DNA of 64,000 bases from Paracoccaceae bacterium (GCA_026989055.1 JALSKC010000072.1:1-64000), one strand, 5' to 3'; positions 27,551 through 40,585 are shown, numbered from the stretch's first letter. Numbers and translations: made by a program. The notes: generated by a model from the sequence alone, not told the origin.

Positions 27551-28327
27551 ATGGCCTTCAAAACGATCATCGTCGAAACCTCCGACGAGGTTTGCCTCAT
27601 CCGCCTGAACCGCCCCGAGGCGCTCAACGCATTGAATTCCGAACTGTTGGGCGAGCTGGTCGCCGCCCTGCAGGAGGCCGACGGCAACGACAAGGTGCGC
27701 TGTATCGTCCTGACGGGTTCGGAAAAGGCCTTCGCTGCCGGTGCCGACATCAGGGAAATGTCGGAAAAGGGCTTCGTCGAGATGTTCACCGAGGATTTCT
27801 TCGCCGCCGAAGCCGATGCGGTCATGCGGATCCGCAAGCCGATCATCGCGGCGGTGGCCGGCTATGCGCTGGGCGGCGGCTGCGAACTGGCGATGATGTG
27901 CGACTTCATCATCGCCGCGGATACCGCGAAGTTCGGCCAGCCCGAGATCAACCTCGGGGTAGTGGCCGGAATCGGCGGCACCCAGCGCCTGACCCGCTTC
28001 GTGGGCAAGGCCAAGTCGATGGACATGCATCTGACCGGCCGCTTCATGGATGCCGAGGAGGCAGAACGCGCCGGGCTTGTCTCCCGGGTCGTGCCGGCCA
28101 AGAAGCTGATGGACGAGGCCCTGGGAGCGGCCCAGAAGATCGCCGAGAAATCGTCCCTGGCGGTGGCGGCCGTGAAGGAGGCCGTGAACCGTTCCTACGA
28201 GACGACCCTGCGCGAGGGGCTGCTGTTCGAGCGGCGGCTGTTCCACGCGATGTTCGCCACCTGCGACCAGAAGGAGGGGATGCAGGCTTTCCTGGAAAAG
28301 CGCGAACCGCAGTTCCGCGACAGGTAG
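27551..28327 (+). CDS. Enoyl-CoA hydratase (crotonase family)
   Basis: Crotonase-fold enzyme hydrating trans-2-enoyl-CoA in fatty-acid beta-oxidation. The oxyanion hole is in [11 protein letters not shown], the first catalytic Glu in [14 protein letters not shown] and the second in [20 protein letters not shown]. Both glutamates are present, which supports true hydratase activity rather than an isomerase or hydrolase. Length 258 residues is typical of short-chain enoyl-CoA hydratases. It stands between mutM and rpsT, a common position in Rhodobacterales. Confidence 0.93.
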   Translation: MAFKTIIVETSDEVCLIRLNRPEALNALNSELLGELVAALQEADGNDKVRCIVLTGSEKAFAAGADIREMSEKGFVEMFTEDFFAAEADAVMRIRKPIIAAVAGYALGGGCELAMMCDFIIAADTAKFGQPEINLGVVAGIGGTQRLTRFVGKAKSMDMHLTGRFMDAEEAERAGLVSRVVPAKKLMDEALGAAQKIAEKSSLAVAAVKEAVNRSYETTLREGLLFERRLFHAMFATCDQKEGMQAFLEKREPQFRDR

Positions 28328-28468
28328 GGCGCTCCGTCCGGGCCCTGTCATCCCTGCGGAGAGGGGAAAGTGCCCGCTTCGCGGCAGGCTGTGCGGCGCG
28401 GCCGTCTTCCGGTTGCGGCGGCGGGCAGCGCAGGCGGATCCGGGGGTGAAATTTTGCTCTGCGGCCGG

Positions 28469-28497
28469 TTGACTCGTTCCGGCAGCCGGCCTAGAAG
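28469..28497 (+). promoter_or_regulatory. Likely sigma-70-type promoter of rpsT
   Basis: TTGACT at 28469-28474 is followed after 17 bases by TAGAAG at 28492-28497, about 40 bases before the rpsT ATG. Spacing and position fit a housekeeping promoter; the match is by eye. Confidence 0.55.
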
Positions 28498-28540
28498 CGC
28501 GCTTCAGATCTACTCCAGCCCAACAGCGGGAACGATACGC

Positions 28541-28804
28541 ATGGCTAATTCGCCCCAGTCCAAGAAACGTGCGCGCCAGAATGCGCGCCGCTATCAGATC
28601 AACAAGGCACGGCGCTCGCGCATCCGCACCTTCCTGCGCAAGGTCGAGGAAGCCATCGCCGCCGGCGACCGGGAAGCCGCTGCCGAAGCGTTGCGCCGGG
28701 CCCAGCCGGAGCTGATGCGCGGGGTCACCAAGGGCGTGCTGCACAAGAAAACCGCGGCGCGCAAGATGTCGCGCCTGTCCTCCCGGGTCAAGGCGATCGG
28801 CTGA
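28541..28804 (+). CDS. rpsT: 30S ribosomal protein S20
   Basis: Small basic ribosomal protein binding the 5' domain of 16S r[22 protein letters not shown] and the C-terminal [22 protein letters not shown] are diagnostic. Length 87 residues is normal. It is a monocistronic gene between a TTGACT promoter and a strong GC hairpin terminator, upstream of dnaA. Confidence 0.98.
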   Translation: MANSPQSKKRARQNARRYQINKARRSRIRTFLRKVEEAIAAGDREAAAEALRRAQPELMRGVTKGVLHKKTAARKMSRLSSRVKAIG

Positions 28805-28882
28805 CCCGGGCAAGGAGACCGACCGGCGCGGCGGAAGGGCGCGGCGGAAGGGCAGCAGGGCTCCAGGAGCAAACCACGCAGG

Positions 28883-28906
28883 AGCGCGCCCCCGGGCGCG
28901 CTTTTT
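28883..28906 (+). terminator. Intrinsic terminator of rpsT
   Basis: A perfect nine-base GC stem (AGCGCGCCC / GGGCGCGCT) is followed by TTTTT at 28902-28906. The formal loop is only two bases, so the innermost pair is probably open. Confidence 0.9.
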
Positions 28907-29606
28907 CATGCGCCTTCCACGCGCGCATGCGGGGCCGGCCGGCAGGGTGTCGCCGGTGTTTCCCGCGCGCGCAACGGGCTCCCGGCGGCGTCAGCGGCAG
29001 GCGGGAAAGAGGGGCGCGGCGGGAGAGCGGGAGATGCTGCGGGGCAGAAAATGCGCCCCCGGAAACGGTTGTCGGATTCGGTGCGACAAACCTTCGAGTC
29101 AAGCACGAAGATCTGTTGCGCGCCGTCGTTCGGCCTTGCTAGCTTGCCCCTGCGATTCACATCGTCTGGGGGACATGAATGAGCACGGGCAAGGTTCCGG
29201 GTGCCGGTGGTGTGCTGCCATATGCCGTATCCTAGACCCGCAGGAGCGACGTCGAGGCCGTATTGCCCGTGCCGGCAGGCCGGAATATCGGCAGGCAGGG
29301 CCTGTGACCCGTTTTCCGGGATGTCCTCCTCGCGGCGATCTGCGTTTCGCGGAGGAGGCCATGGAAGCGCCGGGGGCTGGCCCCCCTCTGGCGCGGAGGC
29401 GTTTCCATGCCGACACGGAACATCCGCCCTGCGCTGACGCGGAGGGCACGGTGGTGTGCTGCCTGCGGGCGGCAGGCCGCTCTGGCCTGGCCGGAGCGTT
29501 CCGGGTTGGCGTGAAGCTGCCGGCGCATTCGTGCCGGGGCGGTGAGGTGCCAGGGCCGGTTCGATGCCGGTTCCGGTCGGACAGGGTATTATATTGGGCA
29601 AAAGAA
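28907..29606. promoter_or_regulatory. 700-base non-coding region upstream of dnaA
   Basis: This gap should hold the dnaA promoter. I find no perfect TTATNCACA DnaA box and no AT-rich unwinding stretch, so a replication origin here is not supported by eye. An inverted repeat TTGTCG-N9-CGACAA lies at 29069-29089, and the only AT-rich patch is at 29585-29612 around the dnaA start. The dnaA frame happens to be open through the whole region, but the composition is not protein-like. Confidence 0.5.
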
Positions 29607-31004
29607 ATGACAGAAGAATCCTGGGGACGTGTGCAGGTAGAAATTGAGAGGGTTGTCGGGCCGAACAATTTCCGGAACTGGATCGCGCCGCTCAAATTCG
29701 CGGGCATGGAGGGTGGCGTGGTGCGCTTTCGCGTGCCGACCAGCTTTTTCGGCAGTTGGGTCGCGCGCAACTTCAGCGACCAGATCCTGGAGCAGCTGAA
29801 CAGGGTCGGGACGCCGGTGGAACGGCTGGAGTTCGAGGTCGACCGGACGGGGCGCCGCCGCCCCTCCCGCGGAGCCGCCGCCGGAGAGGCCGGGCAGCAG
29901 CCTGCGGATTCCTCCGGCACCGCCGCGCGGGGCGGAAGCGCGGGGGGCGTTTCCGCCGAGGATTTCCCGGGGGCGTCGCTTGATGCCCGCTTCACCTTCG
30001 AGAGCTTCGTTGTCGGCAAGCCGAACGAGCTTGCGCATGCTGCCGCCCGGCGGGTTGCCGAGGGGGGCGCGGTTGCCTTCAATCCGCTGTTCCTGCATGG
30101 CGGCGTCGGGCTGGGCAAGACCCACCTGATGCACGCCATAGCCTGGGAGCTGCAACGCAAGTTTCCCGAGCTGCGCGTCGTCTACCTGTCGGCCGAACAG
30201 TTCATGTATCGCTTCGTGCGGGCGCTGCGCGACAAGCGAATCATGGATTTCAAGCAGCTGTTCCGCTCGGTCGATGTGCTGATGGTCGATGACGTGCAGT
30301 TCATTGCCGGCAAGAACGGCACCCAGGAAGAATTCTTTCATACCTTCAACGCTCTGGTCGATCAGGGGCGCCAGGTCATCATCTCGGCTGACCGCGCGCC
30401 GGTGGAGATCGAGGGGCTGGAGGAGCGGATCCTTTCCCGGCTCCAGAGCGGGCTTGTGGTCGATCTGCATCCGACGGATTTCGAGCTGCGCCTGGGTATC
30501 CTGCACAAGAAGGTGGAGCACTACCGCCGGCAATACCCCGATCTGATCATCGACGAGGGGGTGCTCGACTTTCTCGCGCACCGCATTTCCTCGAATGTCC
30601 GGGTGCTCGAAGGCGCCCTCGTGCGGCTGTTCGCCTTTGCTTCGCTGGTGGGGCGCGAGATCACCCTCGAACTGGCGCAGGACTGCCTCGCGGACATCCT
30701 GCGCGCATCCGAGCGCAAGGTCACCATAGAGGAGATCCAGCGCAAGGTTGCCGAGCACTACAACATCCGCCTGTCCGATCTGATCGGCCCCCGTCGCGTG
30801 CGGGTCATCGCCCGGCCGCGCCAGGTGGCCATGTATCTGGCGAAGCAGCTGACCACGCGCAGCCTGCCCGAGATCGGGCGCCACTTCGGGCGACGCGATC
30901 ACACGACGGTCATGCACGGGGTGCGTCGGATCGAGGAGCTGAAGGCCCGTGATCATCAGATCGCCGAGGATGTGGAACTGTTGCGTCGCACCCTCGAAGC
31001 CTGA
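29607..31004 (+). CDS. dnaA: Chromosomal replication initiator DnaA
   Basis: AAA+ initiator of chromosome replication. Domain I begins ESWGRVQVEIERVVGPNNFRNWI; a Gly/Ala-rich linker (domain II) covers about residues 85-125. Domain III has the P-loop LHGGVGLGKTHLMHAI and Walker B DVLMVDDVQFIAGK. Domain IV ends with IGRHFGRRDHTTVMHGVRRIEEL, the DNA-binding signature. The ATG at 29607 is taken because DnaA domain I begins directly after it; only a weak AAAGAA precedes it. Length 465 residues is typical. Confidence 0.97.
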   Translation: MTEESWGRVQVEIERVVGPNNFRNWIAPLKFAGMEGGVVRFRVPTSFFGSWVARNFSDQILEQLNRVGTPVERLEFEVDRTGRRRPSRGAAAGEAGQQPADSSGTAARGGSAGGVSAEDFPGASLDARFTFESFVVGKPNELAHAAARRVAEGGAVAFNPLFLHGGVGLGKTHLMHAIAWELQRKFPELRVVYLSAEQFMYRFVRALRDKRIMDFKQLFRSVDVLMVDDVQFIAGKNGTQEEFFHTFNALVDQGRQVIISADRAPVEIEGLEERILSRLQSGLVVDLHPTDFELRLGILHKKVEHYRRQYPDLIIDEGVLDFLAHRISSNVRVLEGALVRLFAFASLVGREITLELAQDCLADILRASERKVTIEEIQRKVAEHYNIRLSDLIGPRRVRVIARPRQVAMYLAKQLTTRSLPEIGRHFGRRDHTTVMHGVRRIEELKARDHQIAEDVELLRRTLEA

Positions 31005-31064
31005 TCATTCCGGCGCAACCGGGTTGACGCCCCGTGGCGTTGCGCGAAGATTCCGGAAAAGCCA

Positions 31065-31092
31065 TTGAGCCGGGCGGTGAATGAGCTACATT
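31065..31092 (+). promoter_or_regulatory. Possible dnaN promoter
   Basis: TTGAGC (31065-31070) and TACATT (31087-31092) with a 16-base spacer lie 30 bases before dnaN. This would allow dnaN transcription apart from dnaA. Found by eye, moderate match. Confidence 0.4.
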
Positions 31093-31121
31093 CGTCGCCC
31101 CGGCACCTGCAGGAGTGGGAC

Positions 31122-32240
31122 ATGAAATTCAGTATCGAACGCGGCGCCCTGCTCAGGGCTCTGGCCCAGGCGCAATCGGTGGTCGAGAAGCGCAACACGA
31201 TCCCGATCCTGGCCAATGTGCTGATCGAGGCCGACGGCAGCCAGGCCTCGTTCCGGGCTACCGATCTGGACATCGAGGTGGTGGACAGGGCGCCGGCCCA
31301 GGTGGAGCGTGCCGGCGCCACGACGGTTTCGGCGACCACCCTGCACGAAATCGTGCGCAAGCTGCCCGACGGCGCGCTGGTCTCCCTGACCGATGACGGC
31401 GCCTCGGGCCGGCTCCTGATCGAGGCGGGGCGGTCGAACTTTTCCCTCGCCACCCTGCCGAAGGAAGATTTCCCGCTCATGGCGAGTGCCGAATACGATA
31501 CCAACTTCACGGTTCCGGCCCCGGTGCTGCGCCGCCTGTTCGACAAGTCGAAATTCGCGATTTCCACCGAGGAGACCCGCTACTACCTGAACGGCGTCTA
31601 CATGCATGTGGCCGCCGGCTCCGCGGGGCCGGTGCTGCGCTGCGTCGCCACAGACGGCCACCGGCTGGCCCGGATCGACGCACCGCTGCCCGAGGGGGCG
31701 GACGGGATGGTCGGGGTGATCGTGCCGCGCAAGACGGTGGCCGAACTGCGCAAGCTGCTCGACGATGACGAGCAGGGCATTGCGGTTTCGGTTTCCGAGA
31801 CCAAGGTGCGTTTCGCCACCCCCGACGTCACCCTTACCTCGAAGGTGATCGACGGCACCTTCCCAGATTACGGCCGGGTGATTCCGCAGGGCAACAGCCG
31901 TCGGATGGAGGTGGACGCGGCCGAGTTCGCCCGCGCTGTGGACCGGGTGGCAACGGTGTCTTCGGAGCGTTCGCGCGCGGTCAAGCTGTCTCTGGAGGAA
32001 GACAGGCTGCTGCTTTCGGTCAATGCCCCCGACAGCGGCGCGGCCGAGGAGGAGCTGGGCGTTGCCTATTCCGACGACCCCCTGGAAATAGGATTCAACG
32101 CCCGATACCTGCTCGAGATCGCAGCCCAGGTGGACCGCGAGAATGCGGTGTTCCTGTTCAATTCCGCAGTCGATCCGACCCTGATGCGCGAAGGCGACGA
32201 CGAAAGCGCGATCTATGTCGTCATGCCGATGCGGGTGTGA
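31122..32240 (+). CDS. dnaN: DNA polymerase III beta subunit (sliding clamp)
   Basis: Ring-forming processivity clamp. The N-terminus MKFSIERGALLRALAQAQSVVEKRNTIPILANVLIEA is characteristic, and the C-terminus ends FLFNSAVDPTLMREGDDESAIYVVMPMRV, the usual PMR(V/L) ending. AGGAG stands six bases before the ATG at 31122, which is why the longer frame is not used. Length 372 residues is normal. It lies between dnaA and recF. Confidence 0.97.
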   Translation: MKFSIERGALLRALAQAQSVVEKRNTIPILANVLIEADGSQASFRATDLDIEVVDRAPAQVERAGATTVSATTLHEIVRKLPDGALVSLTDDGASGRLLIEAGRSNFSLATLPKEDFPLMASAEYDTNFTVPAPVLRRLFDKSKFAISTEETRYYLNGVYMHVAAGSAGPVLRCVATDGHRLARIDAPLPEGADGMVGVIVPRKTVAELRKLLDDDEQGIAVSVSETKVRFATPDVTLTSKVIDGTFPDYGRVIPQGNSRRMEVDAAEFARAVDRVATVSSERSRAVKLSLEEDRLLLSVNAPDSGAAEEELGVAYSDDPLEIGFNARYLLEIAAQVDRENAVFLFNSAVDPTLMREGDDESAIYVVMPMRV

Positions 32241-32308
32241 CGCGCGGCGGCGCTTCCGGCACGGGCGTCGGCGGACGGGCCTTCGCGAAGGGAACGGGGC
32301 CGGGTGAA

Positions 32309-36009
<3,701 letters not shown>

Positions 36010-36144
36010 TCCGCCCCGGCGGCATCCACCCCGGCGGCCCGCCAGGGGCCGGAGGCTCCGGTCCGGGTGATGGAATTTCCGGGCCCGTCGTGCTATCCTG
36101 AACGCGGGCCGACGCGCGACGGAAAACACGCAAGGAGTGCCGGG

Positions 36145-36351
36145 ATGACAGGACCTTCATCTTCCGTTCCGGGGAGGCGCCGCATCGCGTCCGCTTCCCT
36201 GCTCGCAAGCTTCCTGCATATCGAGCGCAGCCGCCGGCAGTCGCTGGCCAGCCGGCTGCTGCAGCGTCGTCCGCCGCTGCGCCGCGATGGCGCTTTGCTG
36301 CGCCGCTACGCGCTTCTCCTGCGCCGCGCCATACCGCCATTCGGGGGCTGA
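36145..36351 (+). CDS. Small arginine-rich protein, unknown
   Basis: A 68-residue ORF (MTGPSSSVPGRRRIAS start). AAGGAG stands seven bases before the ATG, an excellent Shine-Dalgarno, and TATCCT near 36099 may be a -10. The product is rich in Arg and Leu (LASRLLQRRPPLRRDG, RRYALLLRRAIPPFGG), amphipathic and strongly cationic. I do not recognise a family. It might bind nucleic acid or membrane; it may also be spurious, since GC-rich sequence gives Arg-rich chance frames. It lies alone after gyrB. Confidence 0.4.
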   Translation: MTGPSSSVPGRRRIASASLLASFLHIERSRRQSLASRLLQRRPPLRRDGALLRRYALLLRRAIPPFGG

Positions 36352-36391
36352 GAGGGTTCGGCGGCGTTCTGGCGTCGGCGCCGGCGGCTTG

Positions 36392-36805
36392 TCATTCCAT
36401 GCGCAGGGCCTCGATCGCGGGGGGAATCCCCGAGGCGATATCGGCAAGGCCATAGGGCCCCAGCCGGTTTGCCCCGACATCGAAATAGGCCAGGATCCGG
36501 TTGCCGGGGGCAGGGGTGATCCGGATCAGGTAATCCACGTCATAGGGGCGCAGGGCCTTGTCCAGCGCCAGTTCCACCTGCTGCGGATCATGCGGGCTGG
36601 CAGCCTCCTCCCCCCACAGGATTTCCACGGTGATTCCGGCGCCGAAGCCGGGAATCCGGCGCTGGCGCAGGCTGTTCAGCGTTACCCCGAGCGGACGCAG
36701 GGTCGGGTCGCCGGTAAAGTGGTAATAGGCCCATGACAGCGCTGCCGGCGTGGCGATCACGCCGATGACGACAGGCAGGACGAGACTGAACCGGCGCCTT
36801 GGCAT
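36392..36805 (-). CDS. Conserved hypothetical protein with N-terminal anchor
   Basis: A 137-residue protein with a basic start (MPRRRFSLV), one hydrophobic segment (VLPVVIGVIATPAALSWAYYHF) and a periplasmic-type domain. The latter has LGVTLNSLRQRRIPGFGAGITVEILWG and the ending GANRLGPYGLADIASGIPPAIEALRME. The composition is protein-like and the gene appears real. No family is recognised and the neighbours do not suggest a role. It could be a secreted or inner-membrane-anchored protein. Confidence 0.65.
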   Translation of the reverse strand: MPRRRFSLVLPVVIGVIATPAALSWAYYHFTGDPTLRPLGVTLNSLRQRRIPGFGAGITVEILWGEEAASPHDPQQVELALDKALRPYDVDYLIRITPAPGNRILAYFDVGANRLGPYGLADIASGIPPAIEALRME

Positions 36806-36976
36806 GGCGACTCCCGGGGCCGTTTCCGCGGATGGTGCTGCGGCATTCTGCCTGCGGACCCTTTGCGGGGCGTTAACGCCCGCGGGAGAGGGGAGCCGTC
36901 ACCGGGCCGGTCCGGCCACAGCCGCCGGCCAGCCGGCACGCAGGCGGATACCCGGGCGGGTGCCGACGAAAGAGCC

Positions 36977-37846
36977 TCAGGCACGCACCAGCCGTTCGTA
37001 GCCTTCCGCGATTTCGCGGGTCAGGGCGCCCACCTCGAAACTGTAGGGGCCGATCTGCCCGACCGGGGTCACCTCGGCCGCGGTTCCGGTCAGCCAGCAC
37101 TGCTCGAAACCTTCGAGCTCCTCGGGCCGGATATGGCGCTCGTGGACCGCGATGCCGCGTTCCTTCAGCATGCCGATCACCGTCTGCCGGGTGATGCCGT
37201 CGAGGAAACAGTCGGGCAGGGGCGTGTGCACCTCGCCGTCCTTCACGAAGAAGATGTTGGCGCCGGTGGCCTCCGCCACGTAGCCGCGATAGTCCATCAT
37301 CAGCGCATCCGAGCAGCCCTTGGCCTCGGCCGCGTGCTTGGACATGGTGCAGATCATGTAGAGGCCGGCGGCCTTGGCGTGGGAGGGAATGGTTTCGGGG
37401 CTGGGGCGTTTCCATTTCGAGATGTCCAGCTTCGCCCCCTTCATCTTGGCATCGCCGTAATAGGCACCCCATTCCCAGATGGCGATCGCCACATGCACCG
37501 GGTTGCGTGCCGAGGCCACGCCCATGTCCTGCCCGGCGCCGCGCCAGGCGATGGCGCGCACATAGGCATCCTTGAGCCGGCTGGCGCGCAGGGTCTGCTC
37601 CTTGGCGTGTTCGAGTTCGTCCACCGACCAGGGGATCTCGAAGTCGATCAGCCTTGCCGAGCGGTGCAGGCGTTCGGAGTGCTCGCGCGATCTGAAGATC
37701 CGGCCGCCATAGGCCCGCTCGCCTTCGAACACGGAGGAGGCGTAATGCAGCGCATGGGTCAGGATATGCACGTTCGCCTCCTGCCAGCGGACCATGCAGC
37801 CATCCATCCAGATGACCCCGTCTCGTTCGTCGTAAGGGATTGTCAT
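36977..37846 (-). CDS. ilvE: Branched-chain amino acid aminotransferase
   Basis: PLP-dependent fold-type IV transaminase for the last step of Val, Leu and Ile synthesis. The N-terminus DGVIWMDGCMVRWQEANVHILTHALHYASSVFEGERAYGG is family-typical, the PLP lysine is probably in IPSHAKAAGLYM, and EATGANIFFV with DGITRQTVIGML follow. GGAGG stands seven bases before the ATG at 37846, so the longer open frame is not used. Length 289 residues. It is divergent from the MarR/response-regulator pair, with about 200 bases of AT-richer promoter sequence between them. Confidence 0.94.
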   Translation of the reverse strand: MTIPYDERDGVIWMDGCMVRWQEANVHILTHALHYASSVFEGERAYGGRIFRSREHSERLHRSARLIDFEIPWSVDELEHAKEQTLRASRLKDAYVRAIAWRGAGQDMGVASARNPVHVAIAIWEWGAYYGDAKMKGAKLDISKWKRPSPETIPSHAKAAGLYMICTMSKHAAEAKGCSDALMMDYRGYVAEATGANIFFVKDGEVHTPLPDCFLDGITRQTVIGMLKERGIAVHERHIRPEELEGFEQCWLTGTAAEVTPVGQIGPYSFEVGALTREIAEGYERLVRA

Positions 37847-38052
37847 GGTCCGCCCTCCGTATCTCCGGTTGCCGACATCTCCGGTTGCCGACCGCGCCTG
37901 TCGGGCGCGTGGTTTTCGATAATTGCGCATACAAGGTCCGAAGCGGACATTATATTGCGGCAAATTCGCGATTCGCTACCAATTCCCGGTTGGAAAGTCA
38001 ACAACGCTGACATAAACTTGCCGGGCGGGTCCGGCAGGAACGGAGAGTGCTG

Positions 38053-38556
38053 ATGAACGATCGAAACGGTTCCGGCGAAGAAAGCCTGCTGTTTCTGACC
38101 GACGAGCAGCTGCGCATGGGAAGCGAGGCGATGTTCTTCGCCTATCGCGCCTTCACGGCGGATCCGGATCGGATCCTGGAAGAGCTGGGCTACGGCCGGG
38201 CCCATCACCGGGCGCTGCACTTCATCCGCCGCTCGCCGGGAACGACGGTGAACAACCTGCTGTCGATCCTGGGGGTGACGAAACAGTCCCTGAACCGGGT
38301 CCTGCGCCGGCTGATCGCCGACGGGCTGGTCAGCAGCAGTGTCGGCCACCGGGACCGGCGCGAGCGCAACCTGCACCTGACCGAGAGCGGACTGGCTCTG
38401 GAAAGGCGCCTGTCCGAGGCTCAGCGAAAGCGCATGCGCACGGCCTACCGGCAGGCCGGCCCGGAGGCCGTGGCGGGTTTCCGAAAGGTGCTCGAAGCGA
38501 TGATGGACGAGCAGATGCGCCGCCAGTTCCTAGGCGGGAGGGAGGGGGGAGGATGA
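38053..38556 (+). CDS. petP: MarR-family regulator, PetP-like
   Basis: Winged-helix MarR-type protein of 167 residues. The DNA-recognition part reads TVNNLLSILGVTKQSLNRVLRRLIADGLVSSSVGHRDRRERNLHLTESG, containing the wing with DRRERN. GGAG is seven bases before the ATG. It ends in an ATGA overlap with an OmpR-type response regulator. A MarR plus response-regulator pair of this kind corresponds to PetP-PetR of Rhodobacter capsulatus, where they lie next to petABC; here petABC is 27 kb away. The PetP name is by resemblance, not proven. Confidence 0.7.
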   Translation: MNDRNGSGEESLLFLTDEQLRMGSEAMFFAYRAFTADPDRILEELGYGRAHHRALHFIRRSPGTTVNNLLSILGVTKQSLNRVLRRLIADGLVSSSVGHRDRRERNLHLTESGLALERRLSEAQRKRMRTAYRQAGPEAVAGFRKVLEAMMDEQMRRQFLGGREGGG

Positions 38557-39257
38557 ACCCGCCGGAAGCCCATCTCCTGATCGTCGATGATGACCGGCGT
38601 ATCCGGACACTGTTGCAGAAATTCCTGATACGCCAGGGCTTCCTTGTTACCGCGGCCCGGGATTCTGCCCATGCCCGCCGCCTTCTGGAAGGGCTCGAAT
38701 TCGACCTGATCGTGCTGGACGTGATGATGCCCGGGGAAGACGGTGTTTCCCTCACCTGGGCGCTGCGCGAGGGCGGGCTGACGGCGCCGATCCTGCTGCT
38801 GACCGCGAAGGCCGAGACCGGCGACCGGATCGCCGGCCTCGAAGCCGGGGCCGACGACTATCTCGCCAAGCCCTTCGAGCCGAAGGAGCTGCTGCTGCGG
38901 ATCAACGCGATCCTGCGCCGGCTGCCGCCTGCGGGCGAGGAGGGCGTGCTCCCGAAGGTCCTGCGCCTCGGCGCGATACGCTATGACGTCGAGCGCGGCG
39001 AGTTGTGGCGCGGCGACCAGCTGATCCGGCTGACCGGAACCGAAAGCCGGATGATGCGGATATTCGCGGCCTGCCCCGGCCAGGTGGTGGCCCGCCGCGA
39101 CCTGGTGGAACGGCCGGGGAAGGGCAGCGGCCCGGCGCAGGAGCGGGCGGTAGATGTGCAGATCACGCGGTTGCGGCGCAAGATAGAGGAGGATCCGAAA
39201 CGCCCCCGCTACCTGCAGACGGTGCGCGGGGCCGGCTACATGCTGGCGCCGGACTGA
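38553..39257 (+). CDS. petR: OmpR-family response regulator, PetR-like
   Basis: Two-domain response regulator of 234 residues. The receiver has the acidic pair in LLIVDDDRRIRTLL, the phosphoacceptor Asp56 in LIVLDVMMPGEDG, and Lys106 in LAKPFEPKELLLRI. The C-terminal winged helix has LTGTESRMMRIFA and VDVQITRLRRKIEEDPKRPRYLQTVRGAGYML. No histidine kinase gene is adjacent, so it is an orphan regulator whose kinase is elsewhere or absent. Coupled to the upstream MarR gene by a four-base overlap. Assignment to PetR rests on this pairing. Confidence 0.75.
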   Translation: MNPPEAHLLIVDDDRRIRTLLQKFLIRQGFLVTAARDSAHARRLLEGLEFDLIVLDVMMPGEDGVSLTWALREGGLTAPILLLTAKAETGDRIAGLEAGADDYLAKPFEPKELLLRINAILRRLPPAGEEGVLPKVLRLGAIRYDVERGELWRGDQLIRLTGTESRMMRIFAACPGQVVARRDLVERPGKGSGPAQERAVDVQITRLRRKIEEDPKRPRYLQTVRGAGYMLAPD

Positions 39258-39410
39258 GCGATGCGCGTCGGGCGCCGCTGCCGCATCCGTGCGGGCCGCC
39301 GTCCGGCCAGGCCGTGCCGGCCGGGGCCACGCCTGCATTCCGGGTCAGTATTCCGCTCCGCTGGCGGATGTGCGGTTCCGATCCGGCCCGGCATGGGCTA
39401 GCCTCGGGGC

Positions 39411-40346
39411 ATGACCACCCTGCTGTTCACCCACCCCGACTGCCGCGCCCATCTCACCCCGCCGGGTCACCCCGAGCAGGTGGCGCGCCTTGCCGCCGTC
39501 GAGGAAGCGCTTGCGGCCGCGGAGTTTTCGTCGCTGCGGCGCGCAGAGGCGCCGCTGGCCGACATCGCGGAGATCACCCGCTGCCACCCGCCGGAATATG
39601 TCGAGGCGATTCGCGGCGCGCTCCCGCGGCAGGGAATCGCCAGCCTCGATGCCGATACCCATGTCTCGCCCGGCTCCTTCGACGCCGCCCGGCGGGCCGT
39701 CGGCGGTGCGATCGCGGCAACGGGCGCGGTGCTCGAGGGGCGGGCCGGCAATGCCTTCGTCGCCTGCCGTCCGCCGGGGCATCACGCGGAAACCGCAAGG
39801 CCGATGGGTTTCTGCCTGTTCGGGACCGTGGCCATCGCCGCGAAACACGCGCTGCAGCGGCACGGGCTGTCCCGGGTCGCGGTGATAGACTTCGACGTGC
39901 ACCACGGCAACGGCACCCAGGATCTGCTCTGGAACGAGGGGCGGGCATTCTTCGCTTCCAGCCATCAGATGCTGCTCTTCCCCGGCAGCGGCGCCACCGA
40001 CGAGACCGGGGCCTGCGGGAACGTCCTGAACGTCCCCCTGGCTCCGGAAACCGCCGGTGCCGAGATGCGCCGGGCCTATGAGGGCGAGATCCTGCCGGCG
40101 GTCGAGGACTTCGCCCCCGGGCTGATCCTCGTTTCGGCCGGTTTCGACGCGCACCGCGCCGACCCGCTTGCGCAGCTGCACTGGAGCACCGACGATTTCA
40201 TCTGGCTTACCGAACGGATCTGCGATGTCGCGGATCGGGTCTGCGCGGGCCGGATCGTCTCGACTCTCGAGGGCGGATATGATCTGGATGCGCTTGGCGA
40301 AAGCGTGGCGGCGCATCTGCGCGTCCTGATGGAGCGGGGCCGATGA
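39411..40346 (+). CDS. Histone deacetylase-family amidohydrolase
   Basis: Zinc-dependent deacetylase of the HDAC / acetylpolyamine amidohydrolase / AcuC superfamily, 311 residues. The catalytic His-His pair is in [20 protein letters not shown], zinc ligands are in [16 protein letters not shown] and [15 protein letters not shown], and the final motif is STLEGGYD. All active-site residues appear intact. The bacterial substrate is not known; acetylpolyamines or acetylated acetyl-CoA synthetase are family precedents. It overlaps xseB as ATGA, so it is in the same transcript as xseB-ispA-dxs. Confidence 0.88.
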   Translation: MTTLLFTHPDCRAHLTPPGHPEQVARLAAVEEALAAAEFSSLRRAEAPLADIAEITRCHPPEYVEAIRGALPRQGIASLDADTHVSPGSFDAARRAVGGAIAATGAVLEGRAGNAFVACRPPGHHAETARPMGFCLFGTVAIAAKHALQRHGLSRVAVIDFDVHHGNGTQDLLWNEGRAFFASSHQMLLFPGSGATDETGACGNVLNVPLAPETAGAEMRRAYEGEILPAVEDFAPGLILVSAGFDAHRADPLAQLHWSTDDFIWLTERICDVADRVCAGRIVSTLEGGYDLDALGESVAAHLRVLMERGR

Positions 40347-40585
40347 GCGACAGGAAGATTTCCGAGATGAGTTTCGAGGAGGCGATGGCCGAACTCGAGG
40401 CCGTGGTCGAGCGGCTGGAACGCGGCGACGTGCCGCTGGAAGAGTCGATCAGCCTGTATGAGCGTGGCGCGGCGCTGAAGAAGCGCTGCGAGGCAAAGCT
40501 GAAGGAAGCCGAAGAAAAGGTCGCCGCGATCACGCTCGATGCCGAAGGCAACCCCGCCGGCACCAGGGAAGTCACGGGGTTCTAG
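40343..40585 (+). CDS. xseB: Exodeoxyribonuclease VII small subunit
   Basis: Small subunit of the single-strand exonuclease VII (80 residues). The family core [51 protein letters not shown] is clear and consists of two helices. It overlaps the deacetylase gene by four bases and ispA follows after three bases. The xseB-ispA-dxs order is conserved in many proteobacteria. The large subunit xseA is not in the window. Confidence 0.95.
   Translation: MSDRKISEMSFEEAMAELEAVVERLERGDVPLEESISLYERGAALKKRCEAKLKEAEEKVAAITLDAEGNPAGTREVTGF

Noticed and set aside
28908-29606. Open frame continuing upstream of dnaA, including an ATG at 29175, giving a longer DnaA or a separate gene
   Set aside because: Residues upstream are Arg/Gly/Cys-rich and unlike DnaA domain I, which starts right after the ATG at 29607; open frames are common in such GC-rich DNA.
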